A DNA stretch of 64,000 bases, from positions 21,268,001 through 21,332,000 of the forward strand of contig NC_079876.1 of assembly GCF_029227915.1 (NCBI RefSeq), in the 5' to 3' direction. A program made the position numbers and the translations under genes. This stretch comes from Hydractinia symbiolongicarpus. Its lineage: Eukaryota > Cnidaria > Hydrozoa > Anthoathecata > Hydractiniidae. Below, one piece after another: positions 54,397 to 64,000 of the stretch (positions are counted from its first letter, which is position 1; every line of letters begins with the position of its first letter). The notes below the pieces were generated by a model. It made no database searches. It was not told the origin of the DNA and worked only from the letters and a program-made list of their open reading frames with translations.

Positions 54397-54825
54397 CATT
54401 CGTTCCTTCAGTCATTCATCCATTCATTCATTCAATCATTCATTCATTAAATCATTCATTCATTCATTCAATCATTCATTCAATCATTCATTCTTTTATT
54501 CATTCATTTATTTATTCATTCATTCATTCATGCATTCGTACATTCATCCATTCAGTCATTCATTCATTCATTTATGCATTTATTCATTTCTTCATTATTT
54601 CACTCATTTATCCATTCAATCATTCATTCAATCATTCATTCAATCAATCATTCAATCATTCATTCAATAATTCAATCATTTAATCATTCATTCAGTCATT
54701 TATCAATTAATTCATTCATAAATTCATTTATTCATTTATTCATTTATTCATTAATTCATTCATTCATTCATTCACATATTTCTTCATTCAATCATTTGTT
54801 CATTAATTCATTTGTTCATTCATTT
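54397..54825 (+). repeat. TTCA-derived array, 429 bp (shortest)
   Basis: Partner of 33,154-33,586, one TTCA unit shorter. Shortest inter-core array in the window. Confidence 0.92.
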
Positions 54826-55312
54826 CCTCTAACATTTAGATACACAAAATCGTGTAGCATATAATATTGAGCCATTACGTTATTCACCAATTTTTTCCTC
54901 CTTCAATCAATTATTCGTTCTTCTATTTATTCCGTCATTTATGAAAACATTCATTTGGTTATTCTTTAACTCCTTCATTCAAAAAATCGAATACAAAATT
55001 TCATAAAGTAAATCTTATTCGACCATTAACTTTTCATTAATTTTTTTATCATAAAATTTTTCCCTTGCTTTTTATTTCGTCATTCAATCATTCATTTGTT
55101 CATTCATCCATTTATTTATTCATTCGTTAAAAAATCCATATACAGAAGTTCGTGTGGCAAGTTTGAGTCGGCCATAAACACGTTCACTTATTGTTATTTG
55201 ATTCATTCATTTGTTCATTTATTCGTTCAAAATTTCACATACAGAAATTCGTGTAACCAAGTTTTTTCAAGAATCATTAAGTGATTCATTAATTATTCCT
55301 CACTCCCTCATT
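54826..55312 (+). repeat. Core copy 31 (type A, 487 bp)
   Basis: Type A with private GACCATTAACTTTTC. Confidence 0.95.
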
Positions 55313-56562
55313 CATTCGTTCCTTCAGTCATTCATCCATTCATTCATTCATTCATTCTGTCATTCATTCATTCATTTATTTATTTATTCCTTCATTAATT
55401 CATTCATTCATTCAATCATTCATTTGTTCATTTATTCATTCATTCAATCATTCATTTGTTCTATCATCCATTCATTCATTTATTCGTTCATTTATTCATT
55501 TATTCAATCATTCGTTCATTGATTTATTTTTTCATTCAATCATTTGTTCATTAATTCATTTGTTCATTTATTCATTAATTCATTCATTCATTCATTCATT
55601 CATTCACTTATTCATTTATCCATTCATTCATTCATTCATTTATTCATTTAATTATTCCTTCAATAATTCATTCGATCAATCATTCATTTGTTCATTCATT
55701 CATTCATTCAATCATTCATTTGTTCATTCATCCATTTATTCATTCATTTATTCATTTATTTCATTATTTCATTCATTCATTCATTCATTTATTCAATCAT
55801 TCATTCATTAAATCATTCATTCATTCATTCATTCAATCATTCATTCATTCAATCATTCATTCATTAAATCATTCATTCATTTATTCATTCATTCATTCAT
55901 GAATTCGTACATTCATCCATTCATTCATTTAATCATTCATTTATTTATTCCTTCATTAATTCATTCATTCATTCAATCATTCATTTGTTCATTTATTCAT
56001 TCATTCAATCATTCATTTGTTCTATCATCCATTCATTCATTTATTCGTTCATTTATTCATTTATTCAATCATTCGTTCATTGATTTATTTTTTCATTCAA
56101 TCATTTGTTCATTAATTCATTTGTTCATTTATTCATTAATTCAGTCATTCATCCATTCATTCATTCATTCATTCAATCATTCATTCATTAAATCATTCAT
56201 TCATTCATTCAATCATTCATTCAATTATTCATTCTTTTATTCATTCATTCATTTATTCATTCATTCATTCATGCATTCGTACATTCATCCATTCAGTCAT
56301 TCATTCATTCATTTATGCATTTATTCATTTCTTCATTATTTCACTCATTTATCCATTCAATCATTCATTCAATCATTCATTCAATCAATCATTCAATCAT
56401 TCATTCAATAATTCAATCATTTAATCATTCATTCAGTCATTTATCAATTAATTCATTCATCAATTCATTGATTCATTTATTCATTTATTCATTAATTTAT
56501 TCATTCATTCACATATTTCTTCATTCAATCATTTGTTCATTAATTCATTTGTTCATTCATTT
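55313..56562 (+). repeat. TTCA-derived array, 1,250 bp
   Basis: Partner of 37,003-38,240. The usual ATGCATTCGTAC reads ATGAATTCGTAC at 55,899, a private change. From about 55,883 it also matches 39,685 onward. Confidence 0.91.
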
Positions 56563-57048
56563 CCTCTAACATTTAGATACACAAATTCGTGTAGCATATA
56601 ATATTGAGCCATTACGTTATTCACCAATTTTTTCCTCCTTCAATCAATTATTCGTTCTTCTATTTATTCCGTCATTTATGCAAACATTCATTTGGTTATT
56701 CTTTAATTCCTTCATTCAAAAAATCGAATACAAAATTTCATAAAGTAAATCTTATTCGACCATTAATTTTTATTAATTTTTTTATCATAAAATTTTTCCC
56801 TTGCTTCTTATTTCGTCATTCAATCATTCATTTGTTCATTCATCCATTTATTTATTCATTCGTTAAAAAATCCATATACAGAAGTTCGTGTGGCAAATTT
56901 GAGTCGGCCATAAACACGTTCACTTATTGTTATTTGATTCATTCATTTGTTCATTTATTCGTTCAAAATTTCACATACAGAAATTCGTGTAACCAAGTTT
57001 TTTCAAGAATCATTAAGTGATTCATTAATTATTCCTCACTCCCTCATT
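56563..57048 (+). repeat. Core copy 32 (type D, 486 bp)
   Basis: Consensus type D, partner of core 21. Confidence 0.95.
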
Positions 57049-57741
57049 CATTCGTTCCTTCAGTCATTCATTCATGCATTCATTCATTCATTCATTCTGT
57101 CATTCATTCATTCATTTATTTATTTATTCCTTCATTAATTCATTCATTCATTCAATAATTCATTTGTTCATTCATTCATTCATTCAATCATTCATTTGTT
57201 CTATCATCCATTCATTCATTTATTCGTTCATTTATTCATTTATTCAATCATTCGTTCATTGATTTATTTTTTCATTCAATCATTTGTTCATTAATTCATT
57301 TGTTCATTTATTCATTAATTCAGTCATTCATCCATTCATTCATTCATTCATTCAATCATTCATTCATTAAATCATTCATTCATTCATTCAATCATTCATT
57401 CAATTATTCATTCTTTTATTCATTCATTCATTTATTCATTCATTCATTCATGCATTCGTACATTCATCCATTCAGTCATTCATTCATTCATTTATGCATT
57501 TATTCATTTCTTCATTATTTCACTCATTTATCCATTCAATCATTCATTCAATCAATCATTCAATCAATCATTCAATCATTCATTCAATAATTCAATCATT
57601 CAATCATTCATTCAGTCATTTATCAATTAATTCATTCATCAATTCATTGATTCATTTATTCATTTATTCATTAATTCATTCATTCATTCACATATTTCTT
57701 CATTCAATCATTTGTTCATTAATTCATTTGTTCATTCATTT
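57049..57741 (+). repeat. TTCA-derived array, 693 bp
   Basis: Partner of 40,851-41,543, same length. AATCAATCATTCAATC near 57,550 is a private change. Confidence 0.92.
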
Positions 57742-58227
57742 CCTCTAACATTTAGATACACAAATTCGTGTAGCATATAATATTGAGCCATTACGTTATT
57801 CACCAAATTTTTCCTCCTTCAATCAATTATTCGTTCTTCTATTTATTCCGTCATTTATGCAAACATTCATTTGGTTATTCTTTAATTCCTTCATTCAAAA
57901 AATCGAATACAAAATTTCATAAAGTAAATCTTATTCGACCATTAATTTTTATTAATTTTTTTATCATAAAATTTTTCCCTTGCTTCTTATTTCGTCATTC
58001 AATCATTCATTTGTTCATTCATCCATTTATTTATTCATTCGTGAAAAAATCCATATACAGAAGTTTGTGTGGCAAATTTGAGTCGGCCATAAACACGTTG
58101 ACTTATTGTTATTTGATTCATTCATTTGTTCATTTATTCGTTCAAAATTTCACATACAGAAATTCGTGTAACCAAGTTTTTTCAAGAATCATTAAGTGAT
58201 TCATTAATTATTCCTCACTCCCTCATT
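57742..58227 (+). repeat. Core copy 33 (type D, 486 bp)
   Basis: Shares CGTGAAAAAATCC and AGTTTGTGTGG with core 22 and has private CACGTTGACTTATTG. Confidence 0.95.
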
Positions 58228-59028
58228 CATTCGTTCCTTCAGCCATTCATTCATTCATTCATTCATTCATTCTGTCATTCATTCATTCATTTATTTATTT
58301 ATTCCTTCATTAATTCATTCATTCATTCAATCATTCATTTGTTCATTCATTCATTCATTCAATCATTCATTTGTTCTATCATCCATTCATTCATTTATTC
58401 GTTCATTTATTCATTTATTCAATCATTCGCTCATTGATTTATTTTTTCATTCAATCATTTGTTCATTAATTCATTTGTTCATTTATTCATTAATTCATTC
58501 ATTCATTCATTCATTCATTCATTCATTAACTTATTCATTTATCCATTCATTCATTCATTCATTTATTCATTTAATTATTCCCTTAATAATTCATTCGATC
58601 AATCATTCATTCATTCATTCATTCAATCATTCATTCATTAAATCTTTCATTCATTCATTCATTCATTCAATCATTCATTCAATTATTCATTCTTTTATTC
58701 ATTCATTCATTTATTCATTCATTCATTCATGCATTCGTACATTCATCCATTCAGTCATTCATTCATTCATTTATGCATTTATTCATTTCTTCATTATTTC
58801 ACTCATTTATCCATTCAATCATTCATTCAATCATTCATTCAATCAATCATTCAATCAATCATTCAATCATTCATTCAATAATTCAATCATTCAATCATTC
58901 ATTCAGTCATTTATTCATTTATTCATTTATTCATTTATTCATTTATTCATTTATTCATTAATTCATTCATTCATTCACATATTTCTTCATTCAATCATTT
59001 GTTCATTATGTCATTTGTTCATTCATTT
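58228..59028 (+). repeat. TTCA-derived array, 801 bp
   Basis: The 5' part matches 42,030 onward until about 58,498. Later it takes on readings typical of the G-core arrays, such as CCCTTAATAATTC and CATTATGTCATTTG, the latter seen before cores 1 and 4. It is a junction between array families. Confidence 0.9.
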
Positions 59029-59420
59029 CCTGTAACATTTAGATACACAAATTCGTGTAGCATATAATATTGAGCCATTACGTTATTCACCAATTTTTTC
59101 CTCCTTCAATCAATTATTCGTTCTTCTATTTATTCCGTCATTTATGCAAACATTCATTTGGTTATTCTTTAATTCCTTCATTCAAAAAATCGAATACAAA
59201 ATTTCATAAAGTAAATCTTATTCGACCATTAATTTTTATTAATTTTTTTATCATAAAATTTTTCCCTTGCTTCTTATTTCGTCATTCAATCATTCATTTG
59301 TTCATTCATCCATTTATTTATTCATTCGTTAAAAAATCCATATACAGAAGTTCGTGTGGCAAATTTGAGTCGGCCATAAACACGTTCACTTATTGTTATT
59401 TGATTCATTCATTTGTTCAT
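59029..59420 (+). repeat. Core copy 34 (hybrid and 3' truncated, 392 bp)
   Basis: Starts CCTGTAAC like type G but already reads CCTCCTTCAATC and TTTTTATTAATT like type D. It stops after GTTATTTGATTCATTC and passes through ATTCATTCATTTGTTCAT straight into an ordinary array (TCATCAAATCATTC). Motif c and the last roughly 95 bp are missing. It is the only truncated core inside the window. Confidence 0.93.
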
Positions 59421-60010
59421 TCATTCATTCATCAAATCATTCATTTGTTCTTTCATCCATTCATTCATTTATTCGTTCATTTATTTATTTATTCAATCAT
59501 TCGTTCATTGATTTATTTTTTCATTCAATCATTTGTTCATTAATTCATTTGTTCGTTTATTCATTAATTCATTCATTCATTCATTTATTCATTCACTTAT
59601 TCATTTATCCATTCATTCATTTATTCAATCATTCATTCATTCAATCATTCATTCATTAAATCATTCATTCTTTTATTCATTCATTCATTTATTCATTCAT
59701 TCATTCATGCATTCGTACATTCATCCATTCAGTCATTCATTCATTCATTTATGCATTTATTCATTCCTTCATTATTTCACTCATTTATCCATTCAATCAT
59801 TCATTCAATCATTCATTCAATCGTTCATTCAATCAATCATTCAATCATTCATTCAATAATTCAATCATTTAATCATTCATTCAGTCATTTATCAATTAAT
59901 TCATTCATCAATTCATTGATTCATTTATTCATTTATTCATTAATTCATTCATTCATTCACATATTTCTTTATTCAATCATTTGTTCATTAATTCATTTGT
60001 TCATTCATTT
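59421..60010 (+). repeat. TTCA-derived array, 590 bp
   Basis: Begins abruptly in the TTCATCAAATCATTC block normally found inside long arrays (for example near 2,763) instead of the usual post-core flank, as expected from a deletion joint. Private TTTGTTCGTTTATTC near 59,551. Confidence 0.9.
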
Positions 60011-60496
60011 CCTCTAACATTTAGATACACAAATTCGTGTAGCATATAATATTGAGCCATTACGTTATTCACCAATTTTTTCCTCCTTCAATCAATTATT
60101 CGTTCTTCTATTTATTCCGTCATTTATGCAAACATTCATTTGGTTATTCTTTAATTCCTTCATTCAAAAAATCGAATACAAAATTTCATAAAGTAAATCT
60201 TATTCGACCATTAATTTTTATTATTTTTTTTATCATAAAATTTTTCCCTTGCTTCTTATTTCGTCATTCAATCATTCATTTGTTCATTCATCCATTTATT
60301 TATTCATTCGTTAAAAAATCCATAAACAGAAGTTCGTGTGGCAAATTTGAGTCGGCCATAAACACGTTCACTTATTGTTATTTGATTCATTCATTTGTTC
60401 ATTTATTCGTTCAAAATTTCACATACAGAAATTCGTGTAACCAAGTTTTTTCAAGAATCATTAAGTGATTCATTAATTATTCCTCACTCCCTCATT
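60011..60496 (+). repeat. Core copy 35 (type D, 486 bp)
   Basis: Type D with private TTTTTATTATTTTTTTTATC and AATCCATAAACAG, the latter inside motif b. Confidence 0.95.
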
Positions 60497-61786
60497 CATT
60501 CGTTCCTTCAGTCATTCATTCATTCATTCTGTCATTCATTCATTCATTCATTCATTCATTTATTTATTTATTCCTTCATTAATTCATTCATTCATCCAAT
60601 CATTCATTTGTTCATTCATTCATTCATTCAATCATTCATTTGTTCTATCATCCATTCATTCATTTATTCGTTCATTTATTCATTTATTCAATCATTCGTT
60701 CATTGATTTATTTTTTCATTCAATCATTTGTTCATTAATTCATTTGTTCATTTATTCATTAATTCATTCATTCATTCATTCATTCACTTATTCATTTATC
60801 CATTCATTCATTCATTCATTTATTCATTTAATTATTCCTTCAATAATTCATTCGATCAATCATTCATTTGTTCATTCATTCATTCATTCAATCATTCATT
60901 TGTTCATTCATCCATTTATTCATTCATTTATTCATTTATTTCATTCATTCATTCATTCATTCATTTATTCAATCATTCATTCATTAAATCATTCATTCAT
61001 TCATTCAATCATTCATTCATTAAATCATTCATTCATTTATTCATTCATTCATTTATTCATTCATTCATTCATGCATTCGTACATTCATCCATTCATTCAT
61101 TCAATCATTCATTTATTTATTCCTTCATTAATTCGTTCATTCATTCAATCATTCATTTGTTCATTCATTCATTCATCAAGTCATTCATTTGTTCTTTCAT
61201 CGATTCATTCATTTAATCGTTCATTTATTTATTTATTCAATCATTCGTTCATTGATTTATTTTTTCATTCAATCATTTGTTCATTAATTCATTTGTTCAT
61301 TTATTCATTAATTCATTCAATCATTTATTCATTAATTCATTTGTTCATTCATTCCTTTATTCATTCATTCATTCAATCATTCATTCTATAAATCACTTAT
61401 TCATTCATTCATTCATTCAATCATTCTTTCATTAAATCATTCATTCATTTATTCATTCATTCATTCATGCATTCGTACATTCATCCATTCAGTCATTCAT
61501 TCATTCATTCATTCATTCATTTATGCATTTATTCATTCCTTCATTATTTCACTCATTTATCCATTCATTCATTCATTCAATCATTCATTCAATCAATCAA
61601 TCATTCATTCAATAATTCAATCATTCAATCATTCATTCAGTCATTTATAAATTAATTCATTCATCAATTCATAAATTCATTTATTCATTTATTCATTTAT
61701 TCATTTATTCATTAATTCATTCATTCATTCATTCACATATTTCTTCATTCAATCATTTGTTCATTAATTCATTTGTTCATTCATTT
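60497..61786 (+). repeat. TTCA-derived array, 1,290 bp
   Basis: Shares TTCATCGATTCATTC (61,197) and TCTATAAATCAC (near 61,384) with 38,727-40,364, then follows the 42,030-43,279 type up to core 36. Confidence 0.91.
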
Positions 61787-62273
61787 CCTCTAACATTTAG
61801 ATACACAAATTCGTGTAGCATATAATATTGAGCCATTACGTTATTCACCAATTTTTTCCTCCTTCAATCAATTATTCGTTCTTCTATTTATTCCGTCATT
61901 TATGCAAACATTCATTTGGTTATTCTTTAATTCCTTCATTCAAAAAATCGAATACAAAATTTCATAAAGTAAATCTTATTCGACCATTAATTTTTTATTA
62001 ATTTTTTCATCATAAAATTTTTCCCTTGCTTCATACTTCGTCATTCAATCATTCATTTGTTCATTCATCCATTTATTTATTCATTCGTTAAAAAATCCAT
62101 ATACAGAAGTTCGTGTGGCAAGTTTGAGTCGGCCATAAACACGTTCACTTATTGTTATTTGATTCATTCATTTGTTCATTTATTCGTTCAAAATTTCACA
62201 TACAGAAATTCGTGTAACCAAGTTTTTTCAAGAATCAATAAGTGACTCATTAATTATTCCTCACTCCCTCATT
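61787..62273 (+). repeat. Core copy 36 (type R, 487 bp)
   Basis: Type R, partner of core 23 at an offset of 18,507 bp, with the same GCTTCATACTTCG and TTTTTTCATC readings. Confidence 0.95.
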
Positions 62274-63610
62274 CATTCGTTCCTTCAGTCACTCATCCAT
62301 TCATTCATTCATTCATTCTGTCATTCATTCATTCATTTATTTATTTATTCCTTCATTAATTCATTCATTCATTCAATCATTCATTTGTTCATTCATTCAT
62401 TCATTCAATCATTCATTTGTTCTATCATCCATTCATTCATTTATTCGTTCATTTATTCATTTATTCAATCATTCGTTCATTGATTTATTTTTTCATTCAA
62501 TCATTTGTTCATTAATTCATTTGTTCATTTATTCATTAATTCATTCATTCATTCATTCACTTATTCATTTATCCATTCATTCATTCATTCATTTATTCAT
62601 TTAATTATTCCTTCAATAATTCATTCGATCAATCATTCATTTGTTCATTCATTCATTCATTCAATCATTCATTTGTTCATTCATCCATTTATTCATTCAT
62701 TTATTCATTTATTACATCATTCGTTCATTGATTTATTTATTCATTCAATCATTTGTTCATTAATTCATTTGTTCATTCATTCCTTTATTCAATCATTCAT
62801 TCATTAAATCATTCATTCATTCATTCATTCAATCATTCATTCATTCAATCATTCATTCATTAAATCATTCATTCATTTATTCATTCATTCATTCATGCAT
62901 TCGTACATTCATCCATTCATTAATTCAATCATTCATTTATTTATTCCTTCATTAATTCATTCATTCATTCAATCATTCATTTGTTCATTCATTCATTCAT
63001 CAAATCATTCATTTGTTCTTTCATCCATTCATTCATTTATTCGTTCATTTATTTATTTATTCAATCATTCGTTCATTGATTTATTTTTTCATTCAATCAT
63101 TTGTTCATTAATTCATTTGTTCATTTATTCATTAATTCATTCATTCATTCATTTATTCATTCACTTATTCATTTATCCATTCATTCATTCAATCATTCAT
63201 TTATTAACTCTTTCATTCATTCCTTCATTCAATCATTCATTCATTAAATCATTCATTCTTTTATTCATTCATTCATTTATTCATTCATTCATTCATGCAT
63301 TCGTACATTCATTCATTCAGTCATTCATTCATTCATTTATGCATTTATTCATTCCTTCATTATTTCACTCATTTATCCATTCAATCATTCGTTCAATCAT
63401 TCATTCAATCAATCATTCAATCATTCATTCAATAATTCAATCATTCAATCCTTCATTCAGTCGTATATTAATTAATTCATTCATCAAATTATTGATTCAT
63501 TTATTCATTTATTCATTTATTCATTTATTCATTTATTCATTTATTCATTCATTCATTCACATATTTCTTCATTCAATCATTTGTTTATTAATTCATTTGT
63601 TCATTCATTT
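62274..63610 (+). repeat. TTCA-derived array, 1,337 bp
   Basis: The 5' part matches 43,767 onward. The 3' part takes G-core array readings with private changes (CAGTCGTATATTAATTAATTC near 63,459). ATGCATTCGTAC at 62,895. Confidence 0.9.
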
Positions 63611-64000
63611 CCTGTAACATTTAGATACACAAATTCGTGTAGCATATAATATTGAGCCATTACGTTATTCACCAATTTTTTCCTCATTCAATCAATTATT
63701 CGTTCTTCTATTTATTCCGTCATTTATGCAAACATTTATTTGGTTATTCTATAATTCCTTCATTCAAAAAATCGAATACAAAATTTCACAAAGCAAATCT
63801 TATTCGACCATTAATTTTTCATTAATTTTTTTATCATAAAATTTTTCCCTTGCTTCTTATTTCGTCATTCAATCATTCATTTGTTCATTCATCCATTTAT
63901 TTATTCATTCGTTAAAAAATCCATATACAGAAGTTCGTGTGGCAAATTTGTGTCGGCCATAAACACGTTCACTTATTGTTATTTTATTCATTCATTTGTT
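63611..64000 (+). repeat. Core copy 37 (type G, cut by window end)
   Basis: Type G 5' marks present (CCTGTAAC, CCTCATTCAATC, CTATAATTCC, CACAAAGCAAA). TTTGTGTCGG is shared with core 24. The copy runs off the window within the b-to-c interval. Confidence 0.94.

Larger units (their letters stand above)
49307..56491 (+). repeat. Large higher-order block, second copy (K D D A K A)
   Basis: Second copy of 28,104-35,240; the match stops at 35,241 versus 56,492. Downstream, D D D ... R follows in both copies, after an extra K A pair in the first. Confidence 0.9.
1..64000 (+). repeat. Satellite block: 37 conserved cores alternating with degenerate TTCA arrays
   Basis: Every part of the window is either a roughly 487-bp core or a TTCA-derived array. 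All cores have the same orientation and no inverted copy was seen. The + strand reads TTCA and the - strand TGAA. Core-to-core distances run from 916 to 4,325 bp, and nearly all of that variation lies in the arrays. No gene, RNA gene or transposon end was recognised. The pattern is typical of eukaryotic heterochromatic satellites built from microsatellites; the species and chromosome position cannot be told from this sequence. Confidence 0.95.

Noticed and set aside
1001-63610. CRISPR array (repeats with spacers)
   Set aside because: The repeat is 487 bp, the 'spacers' are 0.4-3.8 kb and are themselves repeats, and there are no cas genes.
1-64000. Dozens of + strand open frames of 60-282 codons rich in Ile, His, Ser and Phe
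   Set aside because: TTCA repeats encode the same four-residue period in all three frames with no stop, so open frames follow from composition. They overlap each other in different frames, end at chance TAA words, and show no constraint beyond that of the DNA repeat.
1-64000. Human satellite II/III type DNA
   Set aside because: Those are built on a 5-bp GGAAT/ATTCC unit. Here the unit is 4 bp (TTCA) and the 487-bp core has no counterpart that I know of.
1-64000. Heat-shock element arrays (TTC/GAA units)
   Set aside because: Such elements need alternating NGAAN and NTTCN at 5-bp steps. Here TTC recurs every 4 bp in one orientation only.
1-64000. tRNA, rRNA or telomeric repeats
   Set aside because: I found no cloverleaf-like GC stems, no rRNA-like conserved stretches and no telomeric hexamer or heptamer runs in this low-GC sequence.
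1-64000. Genes on the - strand
   Set aside because: The - strand reads TGAATGAATGAA, which places TGA stops in every frame at 12-bp intervals. Within the cores no long - strand frame is left.

Overview
The whole 64 kb window is one block of satellite DNA. I see no gene in it. Two ingredients alternate from end to end. The first is a conserved, non-simple 'core' of 486 or 487 bp. I located 37 copies, all on the + strand: 35 full length, one truncated (34) and one cut by the window end (37). The second is the sequence between cores, 429 to 3,838 bp long, which is a degenerate TTCA tetranucleotide array. Its units are mostly TTCA with one-base variants (TTTA, TTAA, ATCA, TTCG, GTCA, TTCC and others) that keep the 4-bp phase for long stretches. 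The + strand is very poor in G, and GC content looks like roughly one fifth to one quarter by eye.

The architecture (tens of kb of head-to-tail microsatellite-derived satellite with nested higher-order repeats and no genes) points to a eukaryotic nuclear genome assembled from long reads. It could be heterochromatic, subtelomeric or centromere-adjacent. Nothing in the sequence identifies the species or the chromosome location.

Layout. Cores fall into types that I named by diagnostic bases: G (starts CCTGTAAC), A (ACACAAAATCG), D (a one-base deletion, 486 bp), K (ACATTAAGATAC) and R (AATCAATAAGTG). Their order is G A D G D D D R G G A | K D D A K A K A D D D R | hybrid R | K D D A K A D D (truncated D-like) D R | G. 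In 1-12.8 kb a segment of at least 5.26 kb is duplicated at a 7,533-bp offset, with no substitution seen where I compared the copies. In about 10.8-20.4 kb a 2.77-2.80 kb unit is tandemly repeated. In 28-64 kb the core order K D D A K A ... D D D ... R occurs twice, about 21.2 kb apart. In 43.8-47.2 kb there are several short local duplications.

Four gap-free, diverged copies of one 34-bp motif lie inside each complete core, separated by TTCA-like tracts. The core therefore looks like a frozen four-part repeat built from an older 'motif plus TTCA tract' unit. The window shows repeats at five scales: 4 bp, a 34-bp motif spaced about 100-150 bp, the core-plus-array unit (0.9-4.3 kb), blocks of 2-7.5 kb, and an order that recurs at about 21 kb.

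The many open frames on the + strand are by-products. TTCA repeats read as the same Phe-Ile-His-Ser peptide in all three frames without a stop, while the - strand has TGA in every frame. I annotate no CDS, RNA gene, mobile element or CRISPR array.
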